Of a stretch of DNA of 64,000 bases, positions 37,103 through 44,510 are shown piece by piece. The stretch is from Variovorax sp. J22G73. Lineage in GTDB: Bacteria > Pseudomonadota > Gammaproteobacteria > Burkholderiales > Burkholderiaceae_C. Under the pieces are notes generated by a model. That model was not told the origin of the DNA. It ran no database searches and saw only the letters and a list, made by a program, of their open reading frames with translations. The position numbers and the translations under genes were made by a program. Every line of letters starts with the position of its first letter. Position 1 is the stretch's first letter. The stretch lies in contig NZ_JASZYK010000007.1 in assembly GCF_030317035.1 (NCBI RefSeq), positions 1-64,000 of the forward strand, given 5' to 3'.

Positions 37103-37810
37103 TCAAACCCGGGCGATCTTGTCGGTGACAGGATCGTTGGGCATGTAGCCAACGACGAAGCTCCAATTGGCATGCAGTTCCCAAAGAAATTGGCAGATGT
37201 ACTTCACTGGGTCTGCGGTGTAGTTCGGGTCATATTTCATGCGGTAGACCCGTTCTGTCAGTTGCTTGAAGAGTCCATGGACTTCAACATCTTGGATCAC
37301 GACGTTGTTCAAGATGTACGTGAGTTCGTCAGCCAGCAATTGCATTTCAAGCAATAGGCCGTCCACATAGTCTTGATTGGCCTCTAGCCCATTCGCCACG
37401 TCATACCAACGCTGCCTGTGGAAGTAGTCTTTGAACTTCGACTTTTCCGTTAGCTCATCGACATCCATCGTCGATAGTTGGAGGTTCCCTGCCCATGAGC
37501 AAATCTGAATCGTGTTGTGCTTGAAGTCTGCGTACCGGCGCGACAGGCTTTCCCGCAACAGTTTCCGCCGTTGACGCTCAGGGACGTGCACGACCAACAG
37601 CCAGAAAAAAACGCTGGTGAGGTAGCCTAGACACAGGTTGAATGCAATCGTGTTGGTCCATCCAAGCGCAAGCAGCAGCGGCTCGATATTAGTACCCCGA
37701 ATCGGCCCGAAAACTTTTTCGCCGCTGGTCACAAACATGCCAATCAGCGCCACCATCGAAAGGACGGATAGGGCGAATCCAACCCGGTGCTTCTCCAACC
37801 ACTGCAGCAT
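37103..37810 (-). CDS. Two-TM membrane protein of unknown function
   Basis: Not recognised. 235 residues: two hydrophobic helices (residues about 12-30 and 48-75), then a ~150-residue soluble, mostly helical part rich in charged and aromatic residues (SRRYADFKHNTIQICSW, DELTYILNNVVIQDVEVHGL, WELHANWSFVVGYMPND). GGAGA lies upstream of the ATG. Base composition is clearly less GC-rich than the core genes, as expected for island cargo. A membrane-anchored effector of a defence system is possible, but nothing in the sequence proves it. Confidence 0.7.
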   Translation of the reverse strand: MLQWLEKHRVGFALSVLSMVALIGMFVTSGEKVFGPIRGTNIEPLLLALGWTNTIAFNLCLGYLTSVFFWLLVVHVPERQRRKLLRESLSRRYADFKHNTIQICSWAGNLQLSTMDVDELTEKSKFKDYFHRQRWYDVANGLEANQDYVDGLLLEMQLLADELTYILNNVVIQDVEVHGLFKQLTERVYRMKYDPNYTADPVKYICQFLWELHANWSFVVGYMPNDPVTDKIARV

Positions 37811-37945
37811 TGCGTCTCCGAGATTTGTAACAGCATCGTAGCTCAGGCGAATGACTTGGCGTCAGCGTCTCTAGGCTTGAACTAATCTGGATGGAGGCCA
37901 GTAGATGGAACCAGCCCGTGAGACTTCGGCTTTCCTTGAAGGAAT

Positions 37946-38158
37946 ATGATTCGCACATACACGAACGAAGGTGACACTGTTCTCGGCAACTGCATGGGCA
38001 GCGGCACCACGGGCGTGGCTTGCATGAACACGGGTCGCCGGTTCATCGGCATGGAGCGACTGCCCGAATATTTCGAAATTGCCTGCGTGCGCATCGAGCG
38101 CGCGGTCACAGCGACCCTGCGCGCGCAACCCGACCTTATGAAGCTGGCTGAGGCTTAG
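37946..38158 (+). pseudogene. 3' remnant of a phage-type DNA methyltransferase
   Basis: Seventy codons matching only the C-terminal end of a DNA adenine/cytosine-N4 methylase: [52 protein letters not shown]. The SAM-binding GSGTTG motif is kept, the catalytic (D/N)PPY region is missing, and a stop lies three codons before the first ATG. Its last part and the hairpin after it are repeated at 38647-38773. Confidence 0.8.
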
Positions 38159-38204
38159 GAGCAGCCAAGGCCACGGCGTCGTTGCACTTCGACGCCATGG
38201 ACTG
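38078..38204 (+). repeat. Methyltransferase-tail repeat, copy 1
   Basis: 127 nt covering the end of the methylase remnant, its stop, and a hairpin (GGCGTCG with CGACGCC) ending in ATGGACTG. It aligns without gaps to 38647-38773; by hand count about 29 of 127 bases differ. Confidence 0.8.
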
Positions 38205-38227
38205 TCTAGGCCTTGCCTCTGGGCGCG

Positions 38228-38533
38228 TCAGTCCCTTGACATCAGGCCGCGACAGATATTGCAGCCGTCTTCGCCGTAGTCGCTGTCCTCCGACGTGGCC
38301 TTGATGATGTCGGTCATCTCGCGCCGGTCTTTGAACACGTCTTTCAATCCGCCGTTCCACTGGATGTTGCCAAGCTTGTACGCTTCAGTCACTTCCTCAT
38401 CGCCACCAACTGTGTAGGTGATCTCATCGTGGCTTTCACAGGTTTCCAGGAAGCCGCTCTTGACCAACAAATCGACGGCTGCTCGTTGTTTGCCTTCGTA
38501 CTCTGCCATCTCACGTTTGACAAGGCTCATCAT
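38228..38533 (-). CDS. Small acidic hypothetical protein
   Basis: Not recognised. 101 residues with predicted helices at the start (MMSLVKREMAEYEGKQRAAVDLLVKSGFL) and a Cys pair in the C-terminal DSDYGEDGCNICRGLMSRD. The start is chosen for the GGAGA eight bases upstream; an upstream ATG would add 16 residues. It lies between the two methyltransferase-tail copies, opposite in direction to them. Confidence 0.6.
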   Translation of the reverse strand: MMSLVKREMAEYEGKQRAAVDLLVKSGFLETCESHDEITYTVGGDEEVTEAYKLGNIQWNGGLKDVFKDRREMTDIIKATSEDSDYGEDGCNICRGLMSRD

Positions 38534-38625
38534 TTGTCTCCAGGTTATTGGTGATCCGCGAACATGCGGGCGGCTGAACACATTTCAACCCCTTGTCTTT
38601 CCAAGTAAGGCTAGTGGCGGTACGG

Positions 38626-38650
38626 GGGTCGGATATTGGTGTAGCAGTTG
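38626..38650. repeat. 25-bp imperfect direct repeat, left copy
   Basis: GGGTCGGATATTGGTGTAG plus six bases; 19 of 25 positions match 39442-39466. With the right copy it brackets the second methyltransferase-tail repeat and the TM-HEPN-like gene, so the block may be a unit that moved on its own. The TTGGTGTA core also recurs at 36879-36898. Confidence 0.45.
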
Positions 38651-38773
38651 CCTGCGAGCGCATCGAGCGTGCACTGGCACCTATCCCGACCGCGCAGCCA
38701 GACCTTCTGGAGTTGGCCGAAGCTTAGAAGCAGCCAAGCCCACGGCGCCGGTACATTCCGGCGCCATGGATTG
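38647..38773 (+). repeat. Methyltransferase-tail repeat, copy 2
   Basis: 127 nt, same extent as copy 1: ACERIERA-like codons, stop, then a GGCGCCGG-N6-CCGGCGCC hairpin that ends exactly at the ATG of the next gene. No further methylase sequence precedes it; the upstream joint coincides with the 25-bp repeat. Confidence 0.8.
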
Positions 38774-39395
38774 GCTCACCTTCATCGTCGAGATCTTCAA
38801 GGCACTGGCCTGGCCAGCAGTCGTACTGTACGTGATCATCCACTACCGAGACAAGTTCGCAGCGCTGCTGCCAAATCTACAGAAGCTTGAGGCAGGGCCG
38901 CTGAAGGCCGAGTTCGGCGCCGAGGCTGCCAAGGTCTTAGAGGAAGCGGAGACGATCCGGATTCAAGAGGGCGTGCCGGACAACATGATCGTGCTATCAG
39001 CGGATGAAAACGGCGCTCCATTAGAGATCGACCACATCCTCCCCGAGAAGCGGCCCGAAAGAGTGAACAAGCTGTTCGCTCTTACCCAGCCGACGGCCGC
39101 AATTCTGCTCGCGTGGGACAACATCGAAACCGCGATGAAGATGGCGATTGAGAGGCATGGCGTGTACGTATCCGAGCGCCACACTCAGCATCCGCACATG
39201 TGGCTGAATGCTCTGGCTAAACAAGGGCTCGTGACTGAAGAGACTTACACGCTGGTGAACGAGCTGCGAGACCTTCGGAATCGCGTTGCTCACGTCAAGC
39301 TAGAGCCAACACCTGAGGCCGCATGGGACTACGTTCAGGCTTCAGACCGCCTCGTCCCAACGATCCTGAAACAGGCCGAGCGGTCATCGAAGTAG
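38766..39395 (+). CDS. Membrane-anchored protein with HEPN-like RxxxxH motif
   Basis: Not assigned to a family. 209 residues: one N-terminal membrane helix (residues about 4-26, WLTFIVEIFKALAWPAVVLYVII), a charged linker, and a helical domain ending in LVNELRDLRNRVAHVKLEPTPEAAW. The RNRVAH sequence fits the R-x4-H motif of HEPN ribonucleases and follows a long helix, as in DUF4145-like proteins. The ATG lies directly after a strong hairpin of repeat copy 2, which could limit translation. A TM-HEPN design is seen in abortive-infection effectors; that role is inference. Confidence 0.7.
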   Translation: MDWLTFIVEIFKALAWPAVVLYVIIHYRDKFAALLPNLQKLEAGPLKAEFGAEAAKVLEEAETIRIQEGVPDNMIVLSADENGAPLEIDHILPEKRPERVNKLFALTQPTAAILLAWDNIETAMKMAIERHGVYVSERHTQHPHMWLNALAKQGLVTEETYTLVNELRDLRNRVAHVKLEPTPEAAWDYVQASDRLVPTILKQAERSSK

Positions 39396-39441
39396 CTTGC
39401 ATCCCGAAGGCATTTTGTCTGGTGTTCAACCGGCGATCTGA

Positions 39442-39466
39442 GGGTCGAAATTTGGTGCAGCAACTG
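39442..39466. repeat. 25-bp imperfect direct repeat, right copy
   Basis: GGGTCGAAATTTGGTGCAG plus six bases, matching 38626-38650 at 19 of 25 positions. It lies 46 nt after the TM-HEPN-like gene. Confidence 0.45.
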
Positions 39467-39602
39467 GTGTAGAACGCGACGGTTTGATATGTCGATAGGT
39501 GGGGATTCACGGTTTCTGACTGAGCAGAACCTGCCTGTTTTCCATCTGAAATGGGCCATTTATGGCGATAGGCGTACAAAGATGGGAGAGGTGCATTTTT
39601 CG

Positions 39603-39617
39603 TCTCTCCGGCACCAA
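39603..39617. repeat. Putative attR (tRNA-Thr 3' end copy)
   Basis: TCTCTCCGGCACCAA, identical to the tRNA-Thr end at 36833-36847, followed five bases later by an intrinsic terminator. Confidence 0.7.
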
Positions 39618-39621
39618 ATAG

Positions 39622-39655
39622 AAAGCCCCTGATTCGCAAGAGTCAGGGGCTTTTT
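39622..39655 (+). terminator. Strong intrinsic terminator, probably the original tRNA-Thr terminator
   Basis: AAAGCCCCTGA and its complement flank a short loop, followed by a run of five T. It sits right after the attR copy, where the tRNA's own terminator would be before insertion. Confidence 0.85.
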
Positions 39656-39688
39656 GCATGTCGGCCTGCAATCAGGCTATGTGCGAAA

Positions 39689-40576
39689 TCAGCTCGGGTC
39701 AGACAACTCTAGAACCTGCAGCCTGTCTTTCAGAGCCGAGTTCTTTTCATGTGCGTGCTCACCGTAATGCACCTCGCGATGGCAAGACGGGCAAAGTGCA
39801 GCAACAAACTGCGGGTGATCGGGCCCTCCGTCAGACAGCCGCGTGGTGTGGTGAGGTTCTAGATACAACAAGCCGCCCTTTCTGCGAAACGGCGCCGGCT
39901 GCTCGCAAAGCTCGCATTTCCCCGCCGCGCGTCGCAGCACATAGTCGCGCACTGCACGACTGCGTTCATAAATCGTGCGACTGCCCTTCTTGCTGTCACC
40001 CGATCCGTCGACCTTCGACGCGGCAATTGCTCGACTTCTAAATTCTTGAAGCGTCATGCCCTCATCCGGCTCAACTGCCGGGGAAAGCTCAAGCCGCTCC
40101 AAACGCGCAACGGGCGCCAAATGAAAAATAATCGCCTGCCGCAAATTGCCCTTGAGATCAGGCGCGGTGACCCATTCGTGATCTTGATAAATGAACTCGC
40201 CAAGATACTTTTGGAGCTTACGCTTGGCCTTCCCTTTTCCTTCCACAACAGTGCGGAATAGATGTAGCGCTTTGCCTCTGCTCGAGTGGCTCTTAATCGC
40301 AAGATTGCCCCGCTCAAACCTCATATCGCCTTCTTGTCCTTCGCCAAAGAATAAGAAGGTGCCTTCATCGTCATATCGGTCGTGGTAACCATAGCGCTCA
40401 CCACTTTCGCCAGTAAACAAGAACGTAACAGGCGATCTTGCCGAATCAGAAATTCCGCCTTGTCTCCCACCTCCATACGGGATATTTAGATTTGGCCATC
40501 GGTCATAAACGTGGCCCAGATCAAACGAAGGGAGATCGGGGTCAGCTATCGGAGGTGAAGCGCTTTTTTCTTTCAT
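39689..40576 (-). CDS. HNH endonuclease, McrA-like
   Basis: 295 residues. The C-terminal HNH domain is complete: CELC (about 221), LEPHHTTRLSDGGPDHPQFVAALCPSCHREVHYG (about 239-272), with the zinc cysteines and catalytic His. The N-terminal ~190 residues (YGYHDRYDDEGTFLFFGEGQEGDMRFERGNLAI and FRTVVEGKGKAKRKLQKYLGEF) resemble the modified-base-reading part of ScoMcrA/SRA-type type IV restriction enzymes. It may therefore cut methylated or otherwise modified phage DNA. Start MKEKSASPP is preferred over an ATG 12 codons upstream. It diverges from the MazG-DUF2075 pair. Confidence 0.82.
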   Translation of the reverse strand: MKEKSASPPIADPDLPSFDLGHVYDRWPNLNIPYGGGRQGGISDSARSPVTFLFTGESGERYGYHDRYDDEGTFLFFGEGQEGDMRFERGNLAIKSHSSRGKALHLFRTVVEGKGKAKRKLQKYLGEFIYQDHEWVTAPDLKGNLRQAIIFHLAPVARLERLELSPAVEPDEGMTLQEFRSRAIAASKVDGSGDSKKGSRTIYERSRAVRDYVLRRAAGKCELCEQPAPFRRKGGLLYLEPHHTTRLSDGGPDHPQFVAALCPSCHREVHYGEHAHEKNSALKDRLQVLELSDPS

Positions 40577-40972
40577 CCTCAACCTGCCGAGGAATTGAAT
40601 GCCGACTCGCAAATCGACATCGATCTTTTCGCTTGAAAGCTATCGCGCTGAGACCGCATTGCACGACCTGCGTAGGAGTTACCGTTCATCACCCGCCCTG
40701 AATTAACGATTCGTGACACACTTTAACGTCAATCGTTCGAGCTAGCTAACTATTGGTTCGCGAACGATCGGCGCGCGGGTTCGATGAGGCGACGATCTAC
40801 AGGGAAGAAGTGCGGTTGTGGCGTCTGCCGTCCTGCACGACTGTAAAGTCCCTCTGTCTCGACCGATACACTTGTTTCATGATCAGGGCCTGCCGGCGAC
40901 GTCCACCCCTCCGACGCGAGCACAGCCCGAATCAGCAATTTCCTTGGCAATGGGCAATAGGAGAGCCTCAAC
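40577..40972. promoter_or_regulatory. Divergent control region between HNH and MazG-like genes
   Basis: 396 bases with no supported gene and lower GC. It contains an 8-bp inverted repeat with wide spacing, ATCGTTCG (40732-40739) and CGAACGAT (40761-40768), with an inner palindrome TTCGCGAA at 40757-40764. Promoters for both directions should lie here, and the repeats could bind a repressor. Confidence 0.4.
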
Positions 40973-41386
40973 ATGACCGATGCGACTGACGCAACGTCAG
41001 GCACCGCGCTTGTCGACTTCGCGCAACTTGCAGCCCATTTGGAGCAATTCGCCACGGAGCGCGACTGGGCCCAGTTCCATTCCCCCAAGAACTTGGTCAT
41101 GGCGCTGACCGGAGAAGTTGGCGAACTGAACGAAATCTTCCAGTGGATGCCCGAAGAAGCGTCCAAGGAAGCCGGCCGCAATCCGCAAACGGCCCAAGCC
41201 GTTAAAGACGAACTTGCAGACGTTTTGCTCTACCTCGTTCGCCTGTCTTCCGTGCTCGGCGTGGACCTTGATGCCGCCGTTCAACAGAAGCTGAAGGCCA
41301 ACGCCCTGCGCTACCCCGCAGACAAGGTGCGTGGCAGCAGCCAAAAGCACAGCCGGTCCGAAGCTGGCGAATCCGGGAAGGACTGA
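40973..41386 (+). CDS. MazG-like nucleotide pyrophosphohydrolase
   Basis: 137 residues of the all-alpha NTP pyrophosphohydrolase class (MazG/RS21-C6-like). The metal-binding pattern is LTGEVGELNEIFQW (Glu48, Glu51) and KDELADVLLYLVRL (Glu80, Asp83). Proteins of this size clean up or deplete NTPs or dNTPs. Start has AGGAGAG upstream. The next gene begins one base after its stop, so they form a tight two-gene operon. In this position a role in depleting nucleotides during phage attack, or in making a signal, is possible but unproven. Confidence 0.85.
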   Translation: MTDATDATSGTALVDFAQLAAHLEQFATERDWAQFHSPKNLVMALTGEVGELNEIFQWMPEEASKEAGRNPQTAQAVKDELADVLLYLVRLSSVLGVDLDAAVQQKLKANALRYPADKVRGSSQKHSRSEAGESGKD

Positions 41387-41387
41387 T

Positions 41388-43271
41388 GTGATCGTCTACG
41401 AGGCCGACAAGAAGCAATTTCTCAGCGACAACAACGACCGCGACATCGAAGACGTCATCCTTGCCAAGTACTTCAGCGCCACGGGCCGCAAAGTGCCGGC
41501 GGCGGAGATGAGGGCGTGGCGCGATTCGCTCGGGTACATGTCGAAGGTGCTCAGCGACTCCGAGATTCCGAATGACGTTGGGGTGGCTGTCGAGCTTCAC
41601 ATTCCGCAAAGCTCCAAGCGCATCGACATCAGCCTGACCGGGCGAGGTCACGACAACACCAAGAACGTCGTCATCGTCGAACTCAAGCAATGGGACAAGG
41701 TGAAGTCTTCGATGAAAGACGCGCTGGTCAGCACCTACCTCGGCGGCGGGCACCGCGAGGTGGTGCACCCTTCGTACCAAGCGTGGTCCTATGCGTCGCT
41801 GATGGAGGGGTTCAACGAAGCCGTTTACTCCGGCGGCATCGCCGTCCAGGCTTGCGCCTACCTGCACAACTACGAGCGCGATGGCGTCATCGACTCGCCC
41901 CACTACGCCGACTACATCGCAAAGGCCCCGCTATTTTTGCGCGGTGAGACCGAGCGCGGCATGCTGCGCAATTTCATCAAGCAGCACATCAAGTTCGGTG
42001 ACCCGAGCGTGCTCTACGAACTGGCCAACGGCCGCATCCGGCCATCGAAAGCACTCAGTGACAGCCTTGCAGGGCTGCTCAAGGGCAATGCCGAGTTCAT
42101 CTTGATCGATGACCAGAAAGAGGTCTACGAGCACATCTTGGCCGCCGGCCGGTCCGCATCGAGCACGAACCCAAAAGTGGTGATCGTCGAAGGCGGCCCC
42201 GGAACGGGCAAGACAGTTCTTGCCATCAACGCACTCGTTACCTTGATGGGGGCCGGACTGAACTGCAAGTACGTTTCGAAGAACGCTGCGCCCCGGCGTG
42301 TCTACGAGACCAAGCTCGTCGGGACGATGAAGCGCACGCACTACGTCAACCTGTTCACTGGCTCGGGCGGCTTCATCAATACACCCGCCGACCAATTCGA
42401 TGTGCTGATCGTGGACGAGGCGCACCGCCTGAACGAAAAGAGCGGGCTGTACGGCAACCTGGGCGAGAACCAAGTCAAAGAGCTCATAGCTGCCGCGAAG
42501 TGCACCGTGTTCTTCATCGACGAAGACCAGCGCGTGGCGCTGAGCGACATCGGCACCAAGCAGACCATTCGCGACTTCGGTGTCGGCAAAGGCGCGGAGG
42601 TGTCGCAGCACGAACTGGCCTCGCAGTTCAGGTGCAGCGGGTCAGACGGCTACATCGCGTGGCTGGACGACACGCTCGGTGTGCGAGAAACCGCCAACAA
42701 GATGCTGACGCCCGCAGAGTTCGATTTTCAGGTCTTCAGCACGCCCGACCAGCTGCACGCCTCGATCGCCGCCAAGAACACGACCGGTACCGCGCGCGTG
42801 GTCGCCGGTTACTGCTGGCCATGGACCAGCAAGAAAGATCCGAAGGCCTTCGACATCGTCATCGGCAGCTACCGGAAGCGCTGGAACCTCGACGTCGACG
42901 GCAGCTTGTGGATCATTGCGCCGAACTCGATCAACGAAGTGGGCTGCATTCACACCTGCCAGGGCCTGGAGGTGGACTACATCGGCGTCATCATCGGGCC
43001 GGACCTGATCGTGCGAGACGGCCACGTTCGCACCGAGCCAACGGCACGAGACCGCTTCGACAAAACCCTGCGCGGCCACAAGACCCGCGCCAAAACCAAC
43101 CCAAAAAACGCCGCTGCAGCAGCCGACCTCATCATCAAGAACACCTACCGCACGCTCATGACGCGCGGCATGAAAGGGTGTTACGTCTACTGCAGCGACG
43201 AAGAGACCGCGCTCTACTTTCGCGACCGGCTGTCACCCGGTGCGCTTGCCGCGGTCTTCACCAAACCTTGA
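41388..43271 (+). CDS. DUF2075 nuclease-helicase protein
   Basis: 627 residues from a GTG start with AAGGA upstream. The N-terminal ~200 residues contain a PD-(D/E)xK-like set: Asp80 in KRIDISL, then VVIVELKQW (Glu98, Lys100) and a later Gln131. The DUF2075 ATPase core follows: Walker A GGPGTGKT at 269-276, Walker B DVLIVDEAH at 338-346, FFIDEDQRV near 376, and the C-terminal helicase motifs TCQGLEVDYIG and YRTLMTRGMKG. This is an SF1-type engine fused to a likely nuclease, as seen in Schlafen-like and other antiviral ATPases. Its coupling to a MazG gene suggests one system. Confidence 0.85.
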   Translation: MIVYEADKKQFLSDNNDRDIEDVILAKYFSATGRKVPAAEMRAWRDSLGYMSKVLSDSEIPNDVGVAVELHIPQSSKRIDISLTGRGHDNTKNVVIVELKQWDKVKSSMKDALVSTYLGGGHREVVHPSYQAWSYASLMEGFNEAVYSGGIAVQACAYLHNYERDGVIDSPHYADYIAKAPLFLRGETERGMLRNFIKQHIKFGDPSVLYELANGRIRPSKALSDSLAGLLKGNAEFILIDDQKEVYEHILAAGRSASSTNPKVVIVEGGPGTGKTVLAINALVTLMGAGLNCKYVSKNAAPRRVYETKLVGTMKRTHYVNLFTGSGGFINTPADQFDVLIVDEAHRLNEKSGLYGNLGENQVKELIAAAKCTVFFIDEDQRVALSDIGTKQTIRDFGVGKGAEVSQHELASQFRCSGSDGYIAWLDDTLGVRETANKMLTPAEFDFQVFSTPDQLHASIAAKNTTGTARVVAGYCWPWTSKKDPKAFDIVIGSYRKRWNLDVDGSLWIIAPNSINEVGCIHTCQGLEVDYIGVIIGPDLIVRDGHVRTEPTARDRFDKTLRGHKTRAKTNPKNAAAAADLIIKNTYRTLMTRGMKGCYVYCSDEETALYFRDRLSPGALAAVFTKP

Positions 43272-43286
43272 AAGCGATCCGTCAGA

Positions 43287-43604
43287 TCAGCGGCGGGCGC
43301 TGGCGCTCGCCGGCTGAGGGGCTCCTTCAGGCTTGGCTTGTGGCCGATCCATCGCGTTGAGCCGCTTCAACAGCTCCTGGGCGAGCCGGGCAACATCGTC
43401 CGCTAGGTCGGACGCGATCCACATGATGTTGTCCCGGTGCCGCTCCCCTATTCCCTCGAACCACTCGCTCCAGTCGCCGTAGCAGCAACTCAGCAGAGAT
43501 TGCATTTGGGTCAACTTGTTCTCAAGAATGTCCAACGCGTCCGGGCCCTCGGCGGGGTCGGTGGGGGTGGGCGAGTTTTGCCCGGCGATAATTTGATCAG
43601 CCAT
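43287..43604 (-). CDS. Small hypothetical protein, convergent with DUF2075 gene
   Basis: 105 residues, not confidently assigned. The centre (ALDILENKLTQMQSLLSCCYGDW, then NIMWIASDLADDVARLAQEL) is two amphipathic helices and resembles small Pseudomonas-type DUF3077 proteins. Pro-rich, disordered ends flank it. AAGGAG upstream supports MADQII as start. It ends 15 nt from the DUF2075 stop on the other strand. Confidence 0.6.
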   Translation of the reverse strand: MADQIIAGQNSPTPTDPAEGPDALDILENKLTQMQSLLSCCYGDWSEWFEGIGERHRDNIMWIASDLADDVARLAQELLKRLNAMDRPQAKPEGAPQPASASARR

Positions 43605-43647
43605 TTGATGTGCACTCCTTCGAAAGATTGGCACGTTGATTGGTCAG

Positions 43648-43743
43648 ACGGCCATGGTGTTAGCGCACCTTGGCCGTCGCCTCTTCTCTCTTTTGCCTCA
43701 CATCGACACCGCTGCGGTGTGCATCGGTGTCACGCCGTGAGGC
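43648..43743. other. Cluster of imperfect hairpins at the right edge of the accessory block
   Basis: GACGGCCA...TGGCCGTC (43648-43679) is followed by a nested structure with outer GCCTCAC/GTGAGGC arms (43695-43701, 43737-43743) and an inner ACACCGC-T-GCGGTGT stem (43706-43720). It could be the control region of the minus-strand gene, a terminator, or a recombination joint. Confidence 0.4.
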
Positions 43744-43877
43744 GCGGCGGTCATCAAATGTAGGGAGAGAAACGCTGCATTGGAAGCCTGGTGCTGCGAA
43801 CAAATGCGCTTCTGCGCAACTTTGCCCGCATCCGCAAAGCCAAACAAAATAGCCGTCTGCGGCGACGAGAAATCGAC

Positions 43878-44510
43878 ATGCAAGACCCGCTCATCAGATC
43901 CGGCATCGGGCTACCGATCGCTTCATCGATCACGCCTTCGATGGCCTCTTCGCTCGGCCCTGCGCTCAGGCGCTGGCGCCTGCTCCACCGCGTGAAGCAA
44001 TCGCACGCGGCGCAGCTCTTCAACGTGAACCAATCGACCATCTCCCGCTGGGAGTCCGGCGCGCAGGCGATGGAGCCGGCCGAGCGCGCGCGGGCCGAGC
44101 AGCTGCTGTCGGCCCGGCTCGACGCGGCTGCCGACCACGCGCTGGCCCGGCTGGTGGGCGAGAGCCCGCGCGCGGTGCACCTGGTGTGCGACATCACGCA
44201 CCGCCTGCTGGCCTGCTCGGCGCGCAGGCAGGCCGAGTTCGGCGCGCCGCTGTCCACGCTGCTGGGCCGCTCGCTGTGGCGCTACGCCACGGCCGAGATC
44301 GCGGGCAAGGAGGCGCTGCTCGAGCGCATCGGCTGGCGCGACGCGCTGGCGCCGCCCTCGCTGGAGTTCGCCACGGGCACCAACGGATCGGCGCTGGTGC
44401 CCATCGTGCCCAGCGTGTGCCGGTGGACGCGCATGACGCTGTCCGATGGCACGTCGGCGCGGCTGGTCGAAACGCTGGACGAAACGCTGCCCGCGCCCTC
44501 GCTTCAATGA
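43878..44510 (+). CDS. Helix-turn-helix transcriptional regulator
   Basis: 210 residues. An XRE-like helix-turn-helix lies near residues 29-62 (RRWRLLHRVKQSHAAQLFNVNQSTISRWESG), followed by a ~130-residue domain (AVHLVCDITHRLLACSARRQAEFG, LGRSLWRYAT) that looks like a PAS-type sensor. Several starts are possible; MQDPLIRSG was taken. Its stop overlaps the next start as ATGA. Ligand and targets unknown. Confidence 0.8.
   Translation: MQDPLIRSGIGLPIASSITPSMASSLGPALRRWRLLHRVKQSHAAQLFNVNQSTISRWESGAQAMEPAERARAEQLLSARLDAAADHALARLVGESPRAVHLVCDITHRLLACSARRQAEFGAPLSTLLGRSLWRYATAEIAGKEALLERIGWRDALAPPSLEFATGTNGSALVPIVPSVCRWTRMTLSDGTSARLVETLDETLPAPSLQ

Larger units (their letters stand above)
36847..39617. 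mobile_element. Small genomic island remnant in tRNA-Thr, no integrase left
   Basis: A 2.77-kb segment bounded by the 15-bp tRNA-end repeat. It is poorer in GC than its flanks, carries cargo genes of unknown function and two copies of a phage-type methyltransferase tail, and has its own hairpins. The terminator that should follow tRNA-Thr is found directly beyond the right repeat, as if pushed away by insertion. No recombinase is recognisable, so mobility was lost or is supplied in trans. The segment beyond (39.7-43.6 kb) may be a second insertion outside this att pair. Confidence 0.65.

Noticed and set aside
39295-39639. Minus-strand frame of 114 codons over the right end of the island
   Set aside because: It crosses the attR repeat and reads antisense to the TM-HEPN gene end; no ribosome-binding site or motif.
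36847-43877. Search for an integrase, transposase or phage structural genes
   Set aside because: None of the open frames on either strand looks like a recombinase or phage structural protein, so the region is called a remnant or cargo block, not a prophage.
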